Source of the DNA: Nostocoides sp. F2B08
GTDB taxonomy: Bacteria > Actinomycetota > Actinomycetes > Actinomycetales > Dermatophilaceae
Length of the DNA: 64,000 bases
Assembly: GCF_009184895.1 (NCBI RefSeq)
Contig: NZ_WESE01000014.1
Location: 1 to 64,000 of the forward strand
Direction: 5' to 3'
Below are positions 8,062 through 16,461 of the stretch, one piece after another. The position numbers were made by a program, and so were the translations under genes. Position 1 is the first letter of the stretch. Each line of letters starts with the position of its first letter. The notes below the pieces were generated by a model, which saw only the letters and a list, made by a program, of their open reading frames with translations, made no database searches and was not told where the DNA came from.

Positions 8062-9438
8062 CTAGAAGCCGATGCGGCTGACGACGACGACTTCGTCGAT
8101 GACGCCGTCTGCGTTGTTGTCCGTCTCGTAGGTGAGCACCGTGGTGTCTTTGGTGTAGGCGTACGTGATGGTGGTGCTCGACTGCAGGGTGTCCGTGCCG
8201 ATGTAGGAGTTATGAATCTCCTGCACGACTCTGCTCTTGCCGTCGTATGTCAGCGTCTGGGTGGTGCGTGCATCAATGACACCATCAGTGTCAGAGTCGC
8301 CCTCCTGGATCACCTCGACGAGGCGGCCCCTGGCGTCGTAGGTTCGAGACAGGGTGCTGGTGGACGAGAAAACGACGCCGGCTTGGATCTGCGTTGAGGT
8401 GAGCAGTCGCCCTCTTGCGTCGTAGGTGTAGCTGTCGGTGATGGTGAGCGGGTCGGCACCTGGGGCCTCGGTGATCGTGACGATCTGCAGCAGGTCGCCC
8501 CGCTTGTCGTAGGTGAAGCTGGAGTTCGAACGGATCTGTTCCAGTCCATCCACGGTGAAGCTCAGGCTCGTCGTCAGCTGACGGCTCTGTGGCCCGTAGG
8601 TGCCTGTGTACGTGGTGATGGAGGTCTGGCCGTCGGCATCGGAGGTCTGCACCGTCTCGCTGATGACGTTGCCGTGCTGGTCGTAGACGCGCACGGAACC
8701 ACTGCTGATCTCGGCTACGCCGTCGTTGTCCAGATCTGCCTCGGTGCTCGTCGTGATGGTTCGCGACTTGACATCGGTGGAGAGGGTGGCGGTGGCGGTC
8801 TCGTCAGCGACGCCGTCTCCGTCATGGTCGACTTCAGTCACCGTCCCAGAGACCAACCCGCGCTTGTCGTAGGTGGTTCGCAGCGTCCGGGTGATCGGAA
8901 GGCTCGGACCCGCGCCGTCAAGGTCGTCAACCCTGGTCTCGGTGACCAGTCGACCGGATTCATAGGTGTTCGTCACGGCAAACAACCTGGTCTGGGTGCC
9001 TTCGGCGTCGAAGGACTCCGACGACGCCGTCAGGAGACGACCGCGGGGATCGTGGGCGTCCCGGTACACCTGGGTCCCGACCAGGGCACCGGAGGAGTCA
9101 TACACCTCGACCACCTCTTCACGCACCGCGTTCGTCAACTCTCCCGGGCTACTCAGAGCATCGGGCTGCAGCCACGACGCGGTGGCGGCATGCGTAGGGA
9201 CCACGACCAAGCCCAGCGCAAGAGCGGTACTGGTTAGGACCGCTCCTGCCCCGGGCCATCCGCCGACCCACCTGCCGGCTGAAGCCCCGTTCAGGTTCGC
9301 GGCGTGGGCGTGCGAAGTGCAGCCCGTCGCCCACTCCTTCCGAGGCGAAGCCGCGACCTCAGAGGTCCAGCGGCTTGAGAATCCGGCGAAGAGGCGAGAT
9401 CTGGCGAAGAGGCGAGAACGACTCGGGAGAGCACGCAT
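8062..9438 (-). CDS. Secreted YD-repeat protein with calcium-loop-like motifs
   Basis: About 458 residues. A long N-terminal region with a hydrophobic segment (VLTSTALALGLVVVPTHAA) suggests export. The mature part holds about nine YD-type repeats with a core like TYDxRGxLL, as in Rhs/YD proteins. Between them are acidic loops such as DHDGDGVADE, DLDNDGVAE and DSDTDGVID that look like EF-hand or thrombospondin-3-type calcium loops. There is no toxin tip or polymorphic C-terminus, so it is more likely a surface or matrix protein than an Rhs toxin. AAGGA lies upstream of GTG 9441/ATG 9438. A structured leader precedes it. Confidence 0.7.
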   Translation of the reverse strand: MRALPSRSRLFARSRLFAGFSSRWTSEVAASPRKEWATGCTSHAHAANLNGASAGRWVGGWPGAGAVLTSTALALGLVVVPTHAATASWLQPDALSSPGELTNAVREEVVEVYDSSGALVGTQVYRDAHDPRGRLLTASSESFDAEGTQTRLFAVTNTYESGRLVTETRVDDLDGAGPSLPITRTLRTTYDKRGLVSGTVTEVDHDGDGVADETATATLSTDVKSRTITTSTEADLDNDGVAEISSGSVRVYDQHGNVISETVQTSDADGQTSITTYTGTYGPQSRQLTTSLSFTVDGLEQIRSNSSFTYDKRGDLLQIVTITEAPGADPLTITDSYTYDARGRLLTSTQIQAGVVFSSTSTLSRTYDARGRLVEVIQEGDSDTDGVIDARTTQTLTYDGKSRVVQEIHNSYIGTDTLQSSTTITYAYTKDTTVLTYETDNNADGVIDEVVVVSRIGF

Positions 9439-9465
9439 CACTTCGGATCCTTCCGGTCAAGCCCC

Positions 9466-9537
9466 TGGCCGCCAGCGGATCGGGGTCTTCTCGGACCGTA
9501 GCGGCCACAGCCGAATCTCGGCATCGGGCATTTGCCC
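9466..9537 (-). promoter_or_regulatory. Structured 5' leader of the YD-repeat gene
   Basis: Three inverted repeats stack in the 100 bases before the start codon: GGGCA-TT-TGCCC (9526-9537), GCCGA-ATC-TCGGC (9510-9522) and TGGCCGC with GCGGCCA (9466-9472 and 9501-9507, 28-base loop). Together they could fold into a multi-stem leader RNA. I could not match it to a riboswitch class I know. Confidence 0.35.
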
Positions 9538-9641
9538 TAATTCCCATCCTCATCGCCACCATCACCGGCCAACCCACTGAGCGACTCCGGACGTAGGGCA
9601 GTCCGCCGGCTGCTGGCGCCTCGGCACGGGTAGCGACAGGC

Positions 9642-9679
9642 GCTTTGCCCTCGTCACAGCGTCACAGATGAGGCAAGCA
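9642..9679. terminator. Imperfect hairpin after the 312-aa hypothetical gene
   Basis: The arms GCTTTGCCCTCGTC and GATGAGGCAAGC pair with two bulges across a loop containing two GTCACAG copies. It lies 15 bases downstream of the stop at 9694 on the minus strand. No U-run is present, so termination is tentative. Confidence 0.3.
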
Positions 9680-9693
9680 TCTGGAGAAGAGCG

Positions 9694-10632
9694 CTAGGTG
9701 GACTCGCTCTCACCGCTGGACGCGGTGCGGTAGCGGGCGACGATGTCGCGTAGTGCAGCTAGGTCGATGGGGTCGTTTGACCGGGCAGGCCGATGGCACT
9801 CCCCATAACGAGCCCAAGCGAGGGCGCGCAATGTTGTGGTCGCAAGGCAGGCGAGATAGAACGCGCCGTCGTTGATAGTCAATAGGAGGCGTTGGCCGCC
9901 TGGGTACGACCCGACCGGCGACCGGTCAGTGACCCGAAGCAGGGCACTGGCCTCTGAGTGCTGGAGGCCGGAAAGAGTCTTCCATGTGACCGTATGCGCC
10001 AGGGTCATCAGCTCGTCGCCGGGAAACAGCTCGGACAGAGCTTGCTCGACGTTAACGCGGGCAGGCCGATGGTTCACCTGCCTGCGGTGCTTCGTCGTGC
10101 TGTAGGGCAAACGCGTAGCGTCCGCTTCCGCGACGTATGTCTCGTGATTCGCGTTCACCTTAGGTAGTGGCACGGTGTCCGACGGAATCCCGATTTGCCT
10201 CAGCACGTCTCGATTTCCGAGTGCGACTTCGCGGAACTTCGTTGCGGCAATGTCATCGAGCCATTCTAGGCGAACGCCCCTGCGGCGTCGCTCGACGCTG
10301 TCCTCGGGGGTCAACAGCCATAGCGCGTAGAACGCCGACTCGAAGGACGGGCGCAACAAGTTCCAAGGCGCTGTGGGCGTGGCTCCGTGGTGCTCCAGGA
10401 GGCTGACTAGGGCGTCGTGATTCTCGTCCGAGGTGGTGAGGTAGCGCTCCGCGGCGGCGTAGCCGCGGTGTCCCCCCACTAAACGCTCGTCCACGGTGCG
10501 TGGGCAGACAATGCGCCGATCCCATCTCGCGACAGCCTGCTGGGCGGATTGGCGTAACTGGTCGCACTGGCTCCAACGACGATGGAGGTCCTGGAGATCT
10601 AGATACCCGTGCGGTTCTCGGCCTTCGGGCAT
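9694..10632 (-). CDS. Hypothetical protein, 312 aa
   Basis: A soluble protein rich in Arg, Leu and Trp, mostly alpha-helical, without signal peptide or membrane helix. It resembles the many DUF-type all-helical proteins of actinobacteria, but I recognise no catalytic motif. ATG 10632 gives 312 residues; no strong ribosome site is visible. It stands alone: a terminator-like hairpin follows it, and a dispersed repeat (10767) separates it from the serine hydrolase. Confidence 0.6.
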   Translation of the reverse strand: MPEGREPHGYLDLQDLHRRWSQCDQLRQSAQQAVARWDRRIVCPRTVDERLVGGHRGYAAAERYLTTSDENHDALVSLLEHHGATPTAPWNLLRPSFESAFYALWLLTPEDSVERRRRGVRLEWLDDIAATKFREVALGNRDVLRQIGIPSDTVPLPKVNANHETYVAEADATRLPYSTTKHRRQVNHRPARVNVEQALSELFPGDELMTLAHTVTWKTLSGLQHSEASALLRVTDRSPVGSYPGGQRLLLTINDGAFYLACLATTTLRALAWARYGECHRPARSNDPIDLAALRDIVARYRTASSGESEST

Positions 10633-10766
10633 GCTGCCAGCATGGCAAAGGGTCCCCCCAAACCGGAGGCATTGGCCAACGCGCGGAACACGAGGCTACT
10701 CACGCTCGGCCGACGAGGGTCGCCCCCGTAGTCACACTCGCGCGACAGCGCGACCCATCGACCTGA

Positions 10767-10787
10767 CCCACTTCGCCGGGAATCGCC
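10767..10787. repeat. Diverged dispersed-repeat copy
   Basis: CCCACTTCGCCGGGAATCGCC, in the 212-base gap between the 312-aa gene and the serine hydrolase gene. Confidence 0.35.
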
Positions 10788-10844
10788 TGACACATGCTTG
10801 TGGTCGAAGCCTGGCTAGGTACGACGAAAGTGGTCTCCTTGGTG

Positions 10845-11966
10845 TCAGCTGCCGAGGTTGGGGATGATGGCGTTCTCGAGCATGCTGACAGCAGACTCGC
10901 CGCTGAACTCCTTGGCCATTCGGGCGGGGTCTCTGTCGTCGAACTCGGTGGCGATGGCGAGCACCAGCTGCTGGGCGGGCACGACGGCGATTACTTGACC
11001 GCCTAAGCCGAAGGCCACGTACCCGGGCTCGTCGGCGATGTCTGTTGTCCACCACAGGTAGCCGTAGCCGGTTGCTCCTGGTTCGCGGACCTCTACGTGT
11101 GGCGTGGTTGCTTGCTCCACCCACTGCTCGGGGACCACCTGTTGGCCGTCCCAGCGTCCCTGGTCCAGGTAGAGTTGACCGATCGCGGCCAGGTCCTGCG
11201 GGCGCAGCTTGATGCAGCAGGCCCCCTCGTGCAGGCCCTGCGGATCGACCGGCCAGGTGAAGTCGGCGTCCCAGTACTGCTCGTATGTCGCCGCGGCCGC
11301 TGCCTCGTCGGCGAAGTCGAAGGCGGGTTCGAACGCCGGCTCGGTCGGGATCCCGAGCGGGTCGAACAGCTTCTGGCGGGCGTACTCCAGCACTGGCACA
11401 CCGGTCGCCTCGACCAGGATCGCGGACAACAGGTGTGCCCCGGCGTTGGAGTAGACGAACGTGCCGTCGACCGGACCGCTTTCGTTGCGGTCGGCCAGGA
11501 TCTGCCCGACCCAGTCCTCAGCGGCGAAGTACTCCCGCGATGCGTTCCCGGTATCGGCAGCGAACCCGCCGGTGTGGGTCAGCACCTGATGCAGCGTCAC
11601 CGCGGCGGTCTCCTCGCTCATCTCCGCCGCCCGCGACGGCAGCAGCTCGCCAACAGTCGACTCCACCCCCTCGATCTGCCCCTCGCCGATGGCGATCCCG
11701 ACCAAGGTCGACATCACCGACTTGGTGACCGACCGGGTATCCCAGTAGTCCTCGGGACCGGACTCGGTGTAGCGCTCCGCCACCGGCTCGCCCTCAACGT
11801 GCAGCAGCACCGCCCGCACCTGACCCTCGGGGTCGACGGTGGTCAGGTAGTCCTCGACCGCCGGCCCCACATCGGCGGCCACCTGCTCGCCGGTGGGACC
11901 GGATCCCGAACACCCCCCGAGGACGAGAACCGAAACCAGCGCAGCGGACCACACGCGACATCTCAC
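10845..11966 (-). CDS. Serine hydrolase lipoprotein, beta-lactamase/class C family
   Basis: A 373-residue protein of the beta-lactamase-related serine hydrolases (AmpC/EstB/D-aminopeptidase type). The signal peptide ends in the lipobox LGGC (Cys19). The catalytic signatures are SVTK at 79-82 (SxxK nucleophile and base), YSN at 172-174 (YxN) and a C-terminal FGLGGQ in place of the KTG/HxG motif. It acts outside the membrane on an ester, amide or peptide substrate that cannot be predicted; the usual length of the family is 350-450. Monocistronic on the minus strand. Confidence 0.85.
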   Translation of the reverse strand: MRCRVWSAALVSVLVLGGCSGSGPTGEQVAADVGPAVEDYLTTVDPEGQVRAVLLHVEGEPVAERYTESGPEDYWDTRSVTKSVMSTLVGIAIGEGQIEGVESTVGELLPSRAAEMSEETAAVTLHQVLTHTGGFAADTGNASREYFAAEDWVGQILADRNESGPVDGTFVYSNAGAHLLSAILVEATGVPVLEYARQKLFDPLGIPTEPAFEPAFDFADEAAAAATYEQYWDADFTWPVDPQGLHEGACCIKLRPQDLAAIGQLYLDQGRWDGQQVVPEQWVEQATTPHVEVREPGATGYGYLWWTTDIADEPGYVAFGLGGQVIAVVPAQQLVLAIATEFDDRDPARMAKEFSGESAVSMLENAIIPNLGS

Positions 11967-12066
11967 GCTCCACCTCCAACGGTGAGCACCAGACCCTGCC
12001 CCAGATCATCAAGGTAGCGCCCGGGCGATCGTGCGGTCCAGCATCGCCAACAGCCCAAAGCGTCAA

Positions 12067-12083
12067 CGGATCCTCGCGATCCG
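12067..12083. terminator. CGGATC-loop-GATCCG hairpin
   Basis: A perfect 6-bp stem with a 5-base loop, in the gap between the glycosyltransferase 3' end (12149) and the serine hydrolase start (11966), both on the minus strand. It could end the glycosyltransferase transcript. No U-run is present. Confidence 0.3.
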
Positions 12084-12148
12084 AAGGGAGCGTCTCTCCG
12101 CCGGGTGCTGGGCTGGGTGCCGGCCGGGTGGGGCTGGGACGGACCGGG

Positions 12149-13339
12149 TCAGTTGGGGGCGGCGGTGTCGGTGATGCGGCCGATCTGGTCGACGACATCG
12201 GTTGCCTCTGGTAGCGCTGCGATCTGCTCGGCGATTTCGCCGGAGCGGATGCGGAAGGATGACTCGCTGAGCACGCGCGAGACAGCTGCTGCCATGGCCG
12301 AGGTCGCGTCGGGCCCGCCGTGGATGGTGACTCCAGCACCCATGGCCGAGACCGCCTCGGCGTTCAGGTACTGGTCGGTGCTGAACAGGGGCATAACGAC
12401 TTGAGGAACACCGGCCGAGAGCGCGGACATGGTCGTGCCGAACCCGCCGTGGCTGACAACGGCAGCGGCGAGCGGCATGAGATCGTCCTGGGGCCAGAAC
12501 TGCTCGACATGGGCATTGCCGGGAACGTCGGCGAGGGCGACTTCTCCGCCGGCGCCTGTCGTCAGCAGCACGCGCACGGGTAGGGCGGACAGTGCGTGCA
12601 AGGTCGCGGTGAACACCTCCCGCAAGTAGTCCAGACCCCCCGCGACGGTTCCGAAGGTGACGTACACCAGCGGGTCATCCGGGTTACCCCACGAACACGG
12701 GAGGCGGCCCGGCCCTGTCTCATGCCTGGCCCGGAAGCGCACCACGTCACGCACCGCCGACGCGGTGCCGGTCGAGTGGCCAGCGGCTCGATCCATGGCC
12801 TCGGGAACCATCGTGAACACCGGCGACGCCGCGGCCGCCTGCAGCAGAGTCCCGTGGGTGAGCCCGGTCACCTCGTCCAGCTCCGCCAGAGGGTCAGGCA
12901 GGTGCTCCAATCCCCATTGCATCAGGGCCGCCACCGCGATAGCCACCTCGATGTGGGCGATCCCAGCTGCCTGTGCGGCGGCTAGCGAGGCGAGCTCGGC
13001 CGGATCTCGCAGCACGACATCCGGACGCCACGTCCTCACCATTCTCTGGACGTCGGGGAACGCTGCCTGGGCGTCCAGGCGCCCAAACACCTCGGCCATC
13101 ACGGTGGCATTCGCCTGTTCTGTGCTCATCCGCGCCAGCGAGGCAAAGACAGCGTGCATAGCCTCGGGGGACGGTTCAGCGAAGGGAACATGGTCCAGAC
13201 CGGCCCGCTGCACCGTACCGGCGAACGAGGCGGGGGCGGCGACCCGCACCTCGTGGCCGGCAGCCCGGCAGGCTTGCGCGAGCACCCGGAGCGGCCCGAA
13301 ATGGCCCTCGCCGGCGGTCGTCGAGCAGAGCACCCGCAT
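12149..13339 (-). CDS. Glycosyltransferase family 1 (UGT/MGT-like)
   Basis: About 396 residues with a GT-B fold signature. The N-terminal acceptor domain starts with MRVLCSTTAGEGHFGP, typical of macrolide and polyketide glycosyltransferases. The donor-binding domain holds QFWPQDDLMP and SHGGFGTTMSAL (about residues 290-310), the nucleotide-sugar binding PSPG-like block. It transfers a sugar to a small hydrophobic acceptor, possibly an antibiotic as in resistance glycosyltransferases; the acceptor is unknown. ATG 13339 was preferred to the start 30 bases upstream because the family begins at this strand. No partner biosynthesis genes are nearby. Confidence 0.85.
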   Translation of the reverse strand: MRVLCSTTAGEGHFGPLRVLAQACRAAGHEVRVAAPASFAGTVQRAGLDHVPFAEPSPEAMHAVFASLARMSTEQANATVMAEVFGRLDAQAAFPDVQRMVRTWRPDVVLRDPAELASLAAAQAAGIAHIEVAIAVAALMQWGLEHLPDPLAELDEVTGLTHGTLLQAAAASPVFTMVPEAMDRAAGHSTGTASAVRDVVRFRARHETGPGRLPCSWGNPDDPLVYVTFGTVAGGLDYLREVFTATLHALSALPVRVLLTTGAGGEVALADVPGNAHVEQFWPQDDLMPLAAAVVSHGGFGTTMSALSAGVPQVVMPLFSTDQYLNAEAVSAMGAGVTIHGGPDATSAMAAAVSRVLSESSFRIRSGEIAEQIAALPEATDVVDQIGRITDTAAPN

Positions 13340-13375
13340 CTCCGCAGTTTGCCACCGCCCCCGCCCCATAGGCAG

Positions 13376-13397
13376 CCCCCTTCCGCCGGGAGTTGCC
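13376..13397. repeat. Dispersed intergenic repeat, CGCCGGGAGTTGCC form
   Basis: CCCCCTTC followed by CGCCGGGAGTTGCC, in the gap between the glycosyltransferase start and the vapC stop. Confidence 0.55.
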
Positions 13398-13413
13398 GCA
13401 CGGACCGCGGAGG

Positions 13414-13806
13414 TCAGTGGGTGCGTGGGTGGAGGTGAACGGCGACTTGGTGGCCCTCGCTGTCGAGTTTGGCGTCGCAGGTGCGCAGTGGCACATCGAG
13501 GGCTTCGGCCAGGGCCAGGTAGGCCGCGTCGTAGCTGGTGTACCGATGGCGCAGACTCCAGATGCGCTCGGCCAATGGCGCGGTGTCGTGTCGGTCGATG
13601 AGCAGGTCGAAGTGGTCGACTCGTGCCGCCTCAGCCAGGTTCTCCTCGAGCTTCCCGCCCAGCACCAGGCCCCGCAGCACAGAGAGGACTTCCACGTCGA
13701 GGATGTGGGGAGCGGCGATCTCGCCGGAGAGAACCTCGAGGAGACTGTCATCGACGTCGCGCCCCACCAGTGCCTCGACCATTGCCGAGGCATCGATGAC
13801 GATCAC
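13414..13806 (-). CDS. vapC: VapC-type PIN-domain toxin
   Basis: A 130-residue PIN-domain ribonuclease, the toxin of a type II toxin-antitoxin pair. The acidic active-site pattern is visible: MIVIDASAMVE at the N-terminus (Asp5), Glu near residue 39 (LDVEVLSVLR), SYDAAYLALAE near 93 (Asp) and TCDAKL near 110. Length is typical of VapC. Its ATG overlaps the antitoxin stop (13803-13806), so the two are translationally coupled. VapC enzymes cut tRNA or rRNA and are held in check by VapB; autoregulation by the complex is expected for the family. Confidence 0.9.
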   Translation of the reverse strand: MIVIDASAMVEALVGRDVDDSLLEVLSGEIAAPHILDVEVLSVLRGLVLGGKLEENLAEAARVDHFDLLIDRHDTAPLAERIWSLRHRYTSYDAAYLALAEALDVPLRTCDAKLDSEGHQVAVHLHPRTH

Positions 13807-14030
13807 CGCTGAGACTCGCGCAGGGCCTCGACGATGTCGGTGGCGTTCGGCCCATCGGTACGGTCTCTATCACGCAGGCGTGCCACGATCTCGGCGTTGG
13901 TCGGGCGGGAGGCGATCCGCGCAAGTTCTGCCGCGACGTAGGCCGAGAGTGACTTGCCTTCGGCCGCGGCGCGATCCTTGAGCGTCTGGGTCACTTCGTC
14001 GGGGACGTCCCGTACGTACAGTGTGGTCAT
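13803..14030 (-). CDS. vapB: VapB-type antitoxin
   Basis: A 75-residue antitoxin preceding and overlapping vapC. The N-terminus, TLYVRDVPDEVTQTLKDRAA, is a FitA/RHH-type ribbon-helix-helix DNA-binding segment, followed by SLSAYVAAEL; the C-terminal half is the toxin-neutralising tail. It should bind the toxin and repress its own promoter. Only 9 bases separate it from the VOC gene upstream on the same strand, so the pair may be cotranscribed with that gene or use a promoter within its 3' end. Confidence 0.88.
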   Translation of the reverse strand: MTTLYVRDVPDEVTQTLKDRAAAEGKSLSAYVAAELARIASRPTNAEIVARLRDRDRTDGPNATDIVEALRESQR

Positions 14031-14039
14031 CCCACCACG

Positions 14040-14492
14040 CTAGCACTCTGCAAGCGACGCTTCGACACCCCGGGAAGAGCCGATGACGACCTGCGTCGTA
14101 GCGCCGGGTATCGATCGAGGCAACCGTGGCTTTGGGTTCTGGATCAGCCTCAGGAGTGTGCCGTCGGGGTCGAGCAGTGCACCGATGCGTAGTCCGGAGT
14201 CCTCGAGGGACGGGCGGTGTACGCGTGGCCATCCCCGGCTCGACTCGGGAATGCCCGCTGCTCGACACTCTTCGAAGAAGGCAGTTACGTCATCGAGGCG
14301 CAGACAACAGGAGAAGGCGCTGGTTGCTGGATCGAGCTGCGGGAAGGGGAAGAACTCCAGGCTGACCTCGCCCCGGCTCAGGATCATCCAGCCCGAGTCG
14401 CGATAGTCGGTGGCAAAGCGCAGGTCGGCGAAGAAGGCAGCTGTCGTGTCGAAGTCCCGCGACGGCAGATTCGGCGTGGCGCGATCGACCAT
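14040..14492 (-). CDS. VOC-family protein, bleomycin-resistance type
   Basis: A 150-residue vicinal-oxygen-chelate protein. It starts DRATPNLPSRDFDTTAAFF, the typical opening of bleomycin-binding resistance proteins, and contains GWMILSRGEVSLEFF and DPDGTLLRLIQNP, the two beta-alpha-beta-beta-beta modules. Such proteins bind and sequester glycopeptide drugs such as bleomycin as dimers. ATG 14492 was chosen over the longer frame. A TACTGT -10-like box (14499-14504, minus strand) 6 bases before ATG suggests a leaderless transcript. The C-terminal 20 residues extend beyond the usual family end. Confidence 0.8.
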   Translation of the reverse strand: MVDRATPNLPSRDFDTTAAFFADLRFATDYRDSGWMILSRGEVSLEFFPFPQLDPATSAFSCCLRLDDVTAFFEECRAAGIPESSRGWPRVHRPSLEDSGLRIGALLDPDGTLLRLIQNPKPRLPRSIPGATTQVVIGSSRGVEASLAEC

Positions 14493-14561
14493 GAAGTCAC
14501 AGTAATGCTCCGCCCGGGACTCCGGAGGGCAGCCGTGCGGGCGAGACTCCTCGCCAACTGT

Positions 14562-14585
14562 GCCCCTTTCCGCCGGCAGTTGACC
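14562..14585. repeat. Dispersed intergenic repeat, CGCCGGCAGTTGACC form
   Basis: GCCCCTTTC followed by CGCCGGCAGTTGACC, between the VOC gene start and the methyltransferase-like gene's 3' end. Confidence 0.55.
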
Positions 14586-14639
14586 ACGTGGTCTGTGGTT
14601 CCGCATCGCTCAACAGTCAGGGACGTCCCGCGCTTGCTC

Positions 14640-15155
14640 TCACGGTGACCTCCTCGACCGCAAGGGCACGAACCGTGGAGTGCGGTCGGCATAGTCGGCG
14701 TATCCCTCGAATCGCTCCGCCAGGCGTGTTTCCTCCCATCGTGCTTTCACGTTCAGGAGCAGGACCAGCGCTGCCAGGGTCAGGAGCCGGAGCCCGCTTC
14801 CGGCCGCCACCGTGATTGCGGCCATCATGAGCAGCAACCCGCTGTAGATGGGGTGCCGTACGTACCGGTAGAGGCCGCCCGTACGCAGCTGTGCGTGGGC
14901 GTTCGGCAACGGCGTGGCCGTCAGACCTCGGCCCAGTCCCGTCGCGCCGATCACCATCACGGTCAGGCCCAGGACGGCGGCCGCGCTGCAGGCAACGGTG
15001 AGCGCAGCGGGCACCGGCCAGTCATCGCCCTTCGGGAGCACCACGAGGATACCGATGAGCACGAACTGGCCCACGACCATGAGCCGCGCGGTCCTGACCT
15101 GACCAGAGGACGTGCTGCCTTCGTGCCCAGCAGCGGATTCTGTGGGTGGGCTCAT
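14640..15155 (-). CDS. Isoprenylcysteine carboxyl methyltransferase-like membrane protein
   Basis: A 171-residue membrane protein with four hydrophobic helices. The C-terminal half contains GLYRYVRHPIYSGLLL and a later WEETRL/FEGYADYADRTPRF, the diagnostic RHPxY and ExxL...Y motifs of the ICMT/phospholipid N-methyltransferase fold that binds S-adenosylmethionine. Bacterial members methylate lipids or unknown small molecules; no prenylated protein target is implied. AAGGAAG lies 9 bases before ATG 15155. A second member of the same fold is in the metal operon at 18648. Confidence 0.8.
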   Translation of the reverse strand: MSPPTESAAGHEGSTSSGQVRTARLMVVGQFVLIGILVVLPKGDDWPVPAALTVACSAAAVLGLTVMVIGATGLGRGLTATPLPNAHAQLRTGGLYRYVRHPIYSGLLLMMAAITVAAGSGLRLLTLAALVLLLNVKARWEETRLAERFEGYADYADRTPRFVPLRSRRSP

Positions 15156-15342
15156 CTGATCGGCTTCCTTCACGGGAAGAGTGGAGCCAACGAGTGGTGA
15201 GATGCCGAGGTTGACAGCGCGTCGACGAGCCCCATCATCCTTGGTCCTCGCGGCCGAGCACGTCGCAGTGATAGACGCGGCGCGCAGTGCTGCGGAGTAG
15301 GACGTCGTGCACGCCGCGGGCAGCGGGCACCTGGGCCCGTGG

Positions 15343-15981
15343 TCAGTAAGCGATGCTGATGTGCTCTCGGTGATGACGCGGGTTCTCGATCTCGTCAACG
15401 ATCGCGAGAGCGAAGTCGGCACCGGAGATGTTCGAGTTCCCGTCGGCGTCGAAGAGCGCGATCTCACCGCCGACCCGGTAGGTACCGGTTCGCTCGCCCG
15501 GGGCAAACGCACCGTAGCCACCAGCGGGGCTGATGAAGAGCCAGTCGAGCTCCTCGGGCGCCTGCTCGGCGAGCATCACCCGGGTGGCCTCACCCTCCAA
15601 CGCCTCGGCCCGGTACTGCTCCGGGATCTCACCCTCGACCACCCGCGGCAGGCCCGGCCCGGGTCGCAGCGAGCTGAACCCGCCGACCTGCAGGTAGCGC
15701 GCACCAGCCTGGGCGGATAGTCGGGCCAGCGCGCCGTACGCCTCGACGAGGCGGCCGGCCATGTCACCGCGTGGGGAGAGCGCGGCGAGCACGACGTCGG
15801 CGCCCGGCACGACGCGGGCAGCGACATCGGAGACGCCGCCGACCTCGTAGCGCACGCCCTCCACAGGCTCCTGCGGCTCGGACCGGCTCACCGAGAGCAC
15901 CTGGTGACCTCGCGACGCAGCCTCCCGAACGACGCTGCCGCCGGTGTACCCGGTCCCGCCGAAGACAACGATGGTGGCCAT
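15343..15981 (-). CDS. NAD(P)-binding Rossmann-fold protein, atypical SDR
   Basis: About 212 residues. The N-terminal GGTGYTGG dinucleotide-binding motif and the rest of the sequence match the NmrA/YwnB-like atypical short-chain reductases. The active-site Tyr is not in a YxxxK context, so it may be a redox sensor or reductase of unknown substrate. ATG 15981 is favoured because GAGGAG is 7 bases upstream; the ATG two codons earlier sits on the ribosome site itself. Alone on the minus strand between two methyl/thiol-related small genes. Confidence 0.8.
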   Translation of the reverse strand: MATIVVFGGTGYTGGSVVREAASRGHQVLSVSRSEPQEPVEGVRYEVGGVSDVAARVVPGADVVLAALSPRGDMAGRLVEAYGALARLSAQAGARYLQVGGFSSLRPGPGLPRVVEGEIPEQYRAEALEGEATRVMLAEQAPEELDWLFISPAGGYGAFAPGERTGTYRVGGEIALFDADGNSNISGADFALAIVDEIENPRHHREHISIAY

Positions 15982-16080
15982 GAGCATGCTCCTCTACTGC
16001 TGGGGTCAGTCGGACTGCTTCGTCAACCACCGCAGAGGCTCAGATAGTCCAGCCTCCAGAGCGAACGGCACACGCAGGCG

Positions 16081-16103
16081 CCCCCTTCCGCCGGCTGTCG
16101 ACC
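16081..16103. repeat. Dispersed intergenic repeat, CGCCGGCTGTCGACC form
   Basis: CCCCCTTC followed by CGCCGGCTGTCGACC, between the SDR gene start (15981) and the thioredoxin-like gene's 3' end (16148). Confidence 0.55.
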
Positions 16104-16147
16104 GCCCGGATCGCGGCATGAGCGGAAGCCGTGCTCCTTGGTCTTGG

Positions 16148-16459
16148 TCAGCCTTCGGCTACCCGCTTGAGCGCTCGGCGCAGATCCCGCAGCGCCGGGA
16201 CACCACGTAAGCCCTCTGGGGTGGGGTAGAGCCGACACGCCATTGCTGCGGGGGCGGCGGGGTCTTCGAAGGGGTCGGAGCCGTTGACCAGGATCGTCGG
16301 AGAGCCCGCGAAGCCGCGTCGACGCGCTTGGTCCTGGCTGGTGATGACCGTGTGTGTGACCGTTGCCTGCACTCCGGTTTCCGCCACGGCGGTGGTGATC
16401 AGCTCGGCGGCGGCGGCCTCGTGGGGACAGTCCGGCACGACTAGCAGTTCGATCTCCAT
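16148..16459 (-). CDS. Thioredoxin-fold protein (alkylmercury lyase-like family)
   Basis: A 103-residue single-domain protein. It begins with a beta strand and PDCPHEAAAAEL, a CxH-type half-active-site of the small thioredoxin-fold family often annotated as alkylmercury-lyase-like, and has FAGSPTILVNG with the cis-Pro loop (SPT) of thioredoxins. Only one active-site Cys is present, so it is unlikely to be a classical disulfide reductase. It starts 2 bases after the stop of the zinc-binding protein gene upstream, forming a two-gene unit. Confidence 0.7.
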   Translation of the reverse strand: MEIELLVVPDCPHEAAAAELITTAVAETGVQATVTHTVITSQDQARRRGFAGSPTILVNGSDPFEDPAAPAAMACRLYPTPEGLRGVPALRDLRRALKRVAEG

Positions 16460-16461
16460 GG

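Noticed and set aside
8062-9438. Rhs toxin
   Set aside because: YD-type repeats are present but there is no RHS core cap (DPxGxxG), no toxin tip and no immunity gene.
13414-14030. VapBC as part of a defence island
   Set aside because: A plain toxin-antitoxin pair with no other defence gene adjacent; the chromosomal location gives no reason to link it with the operon at 47.5 kb.
14040-14606. Longer VOC protein starting at 14606
   Set aside because: The extra 38 residues are Arg/Pro-rich and cross a dispersed repeat; family alignment begins at ATG 14492.
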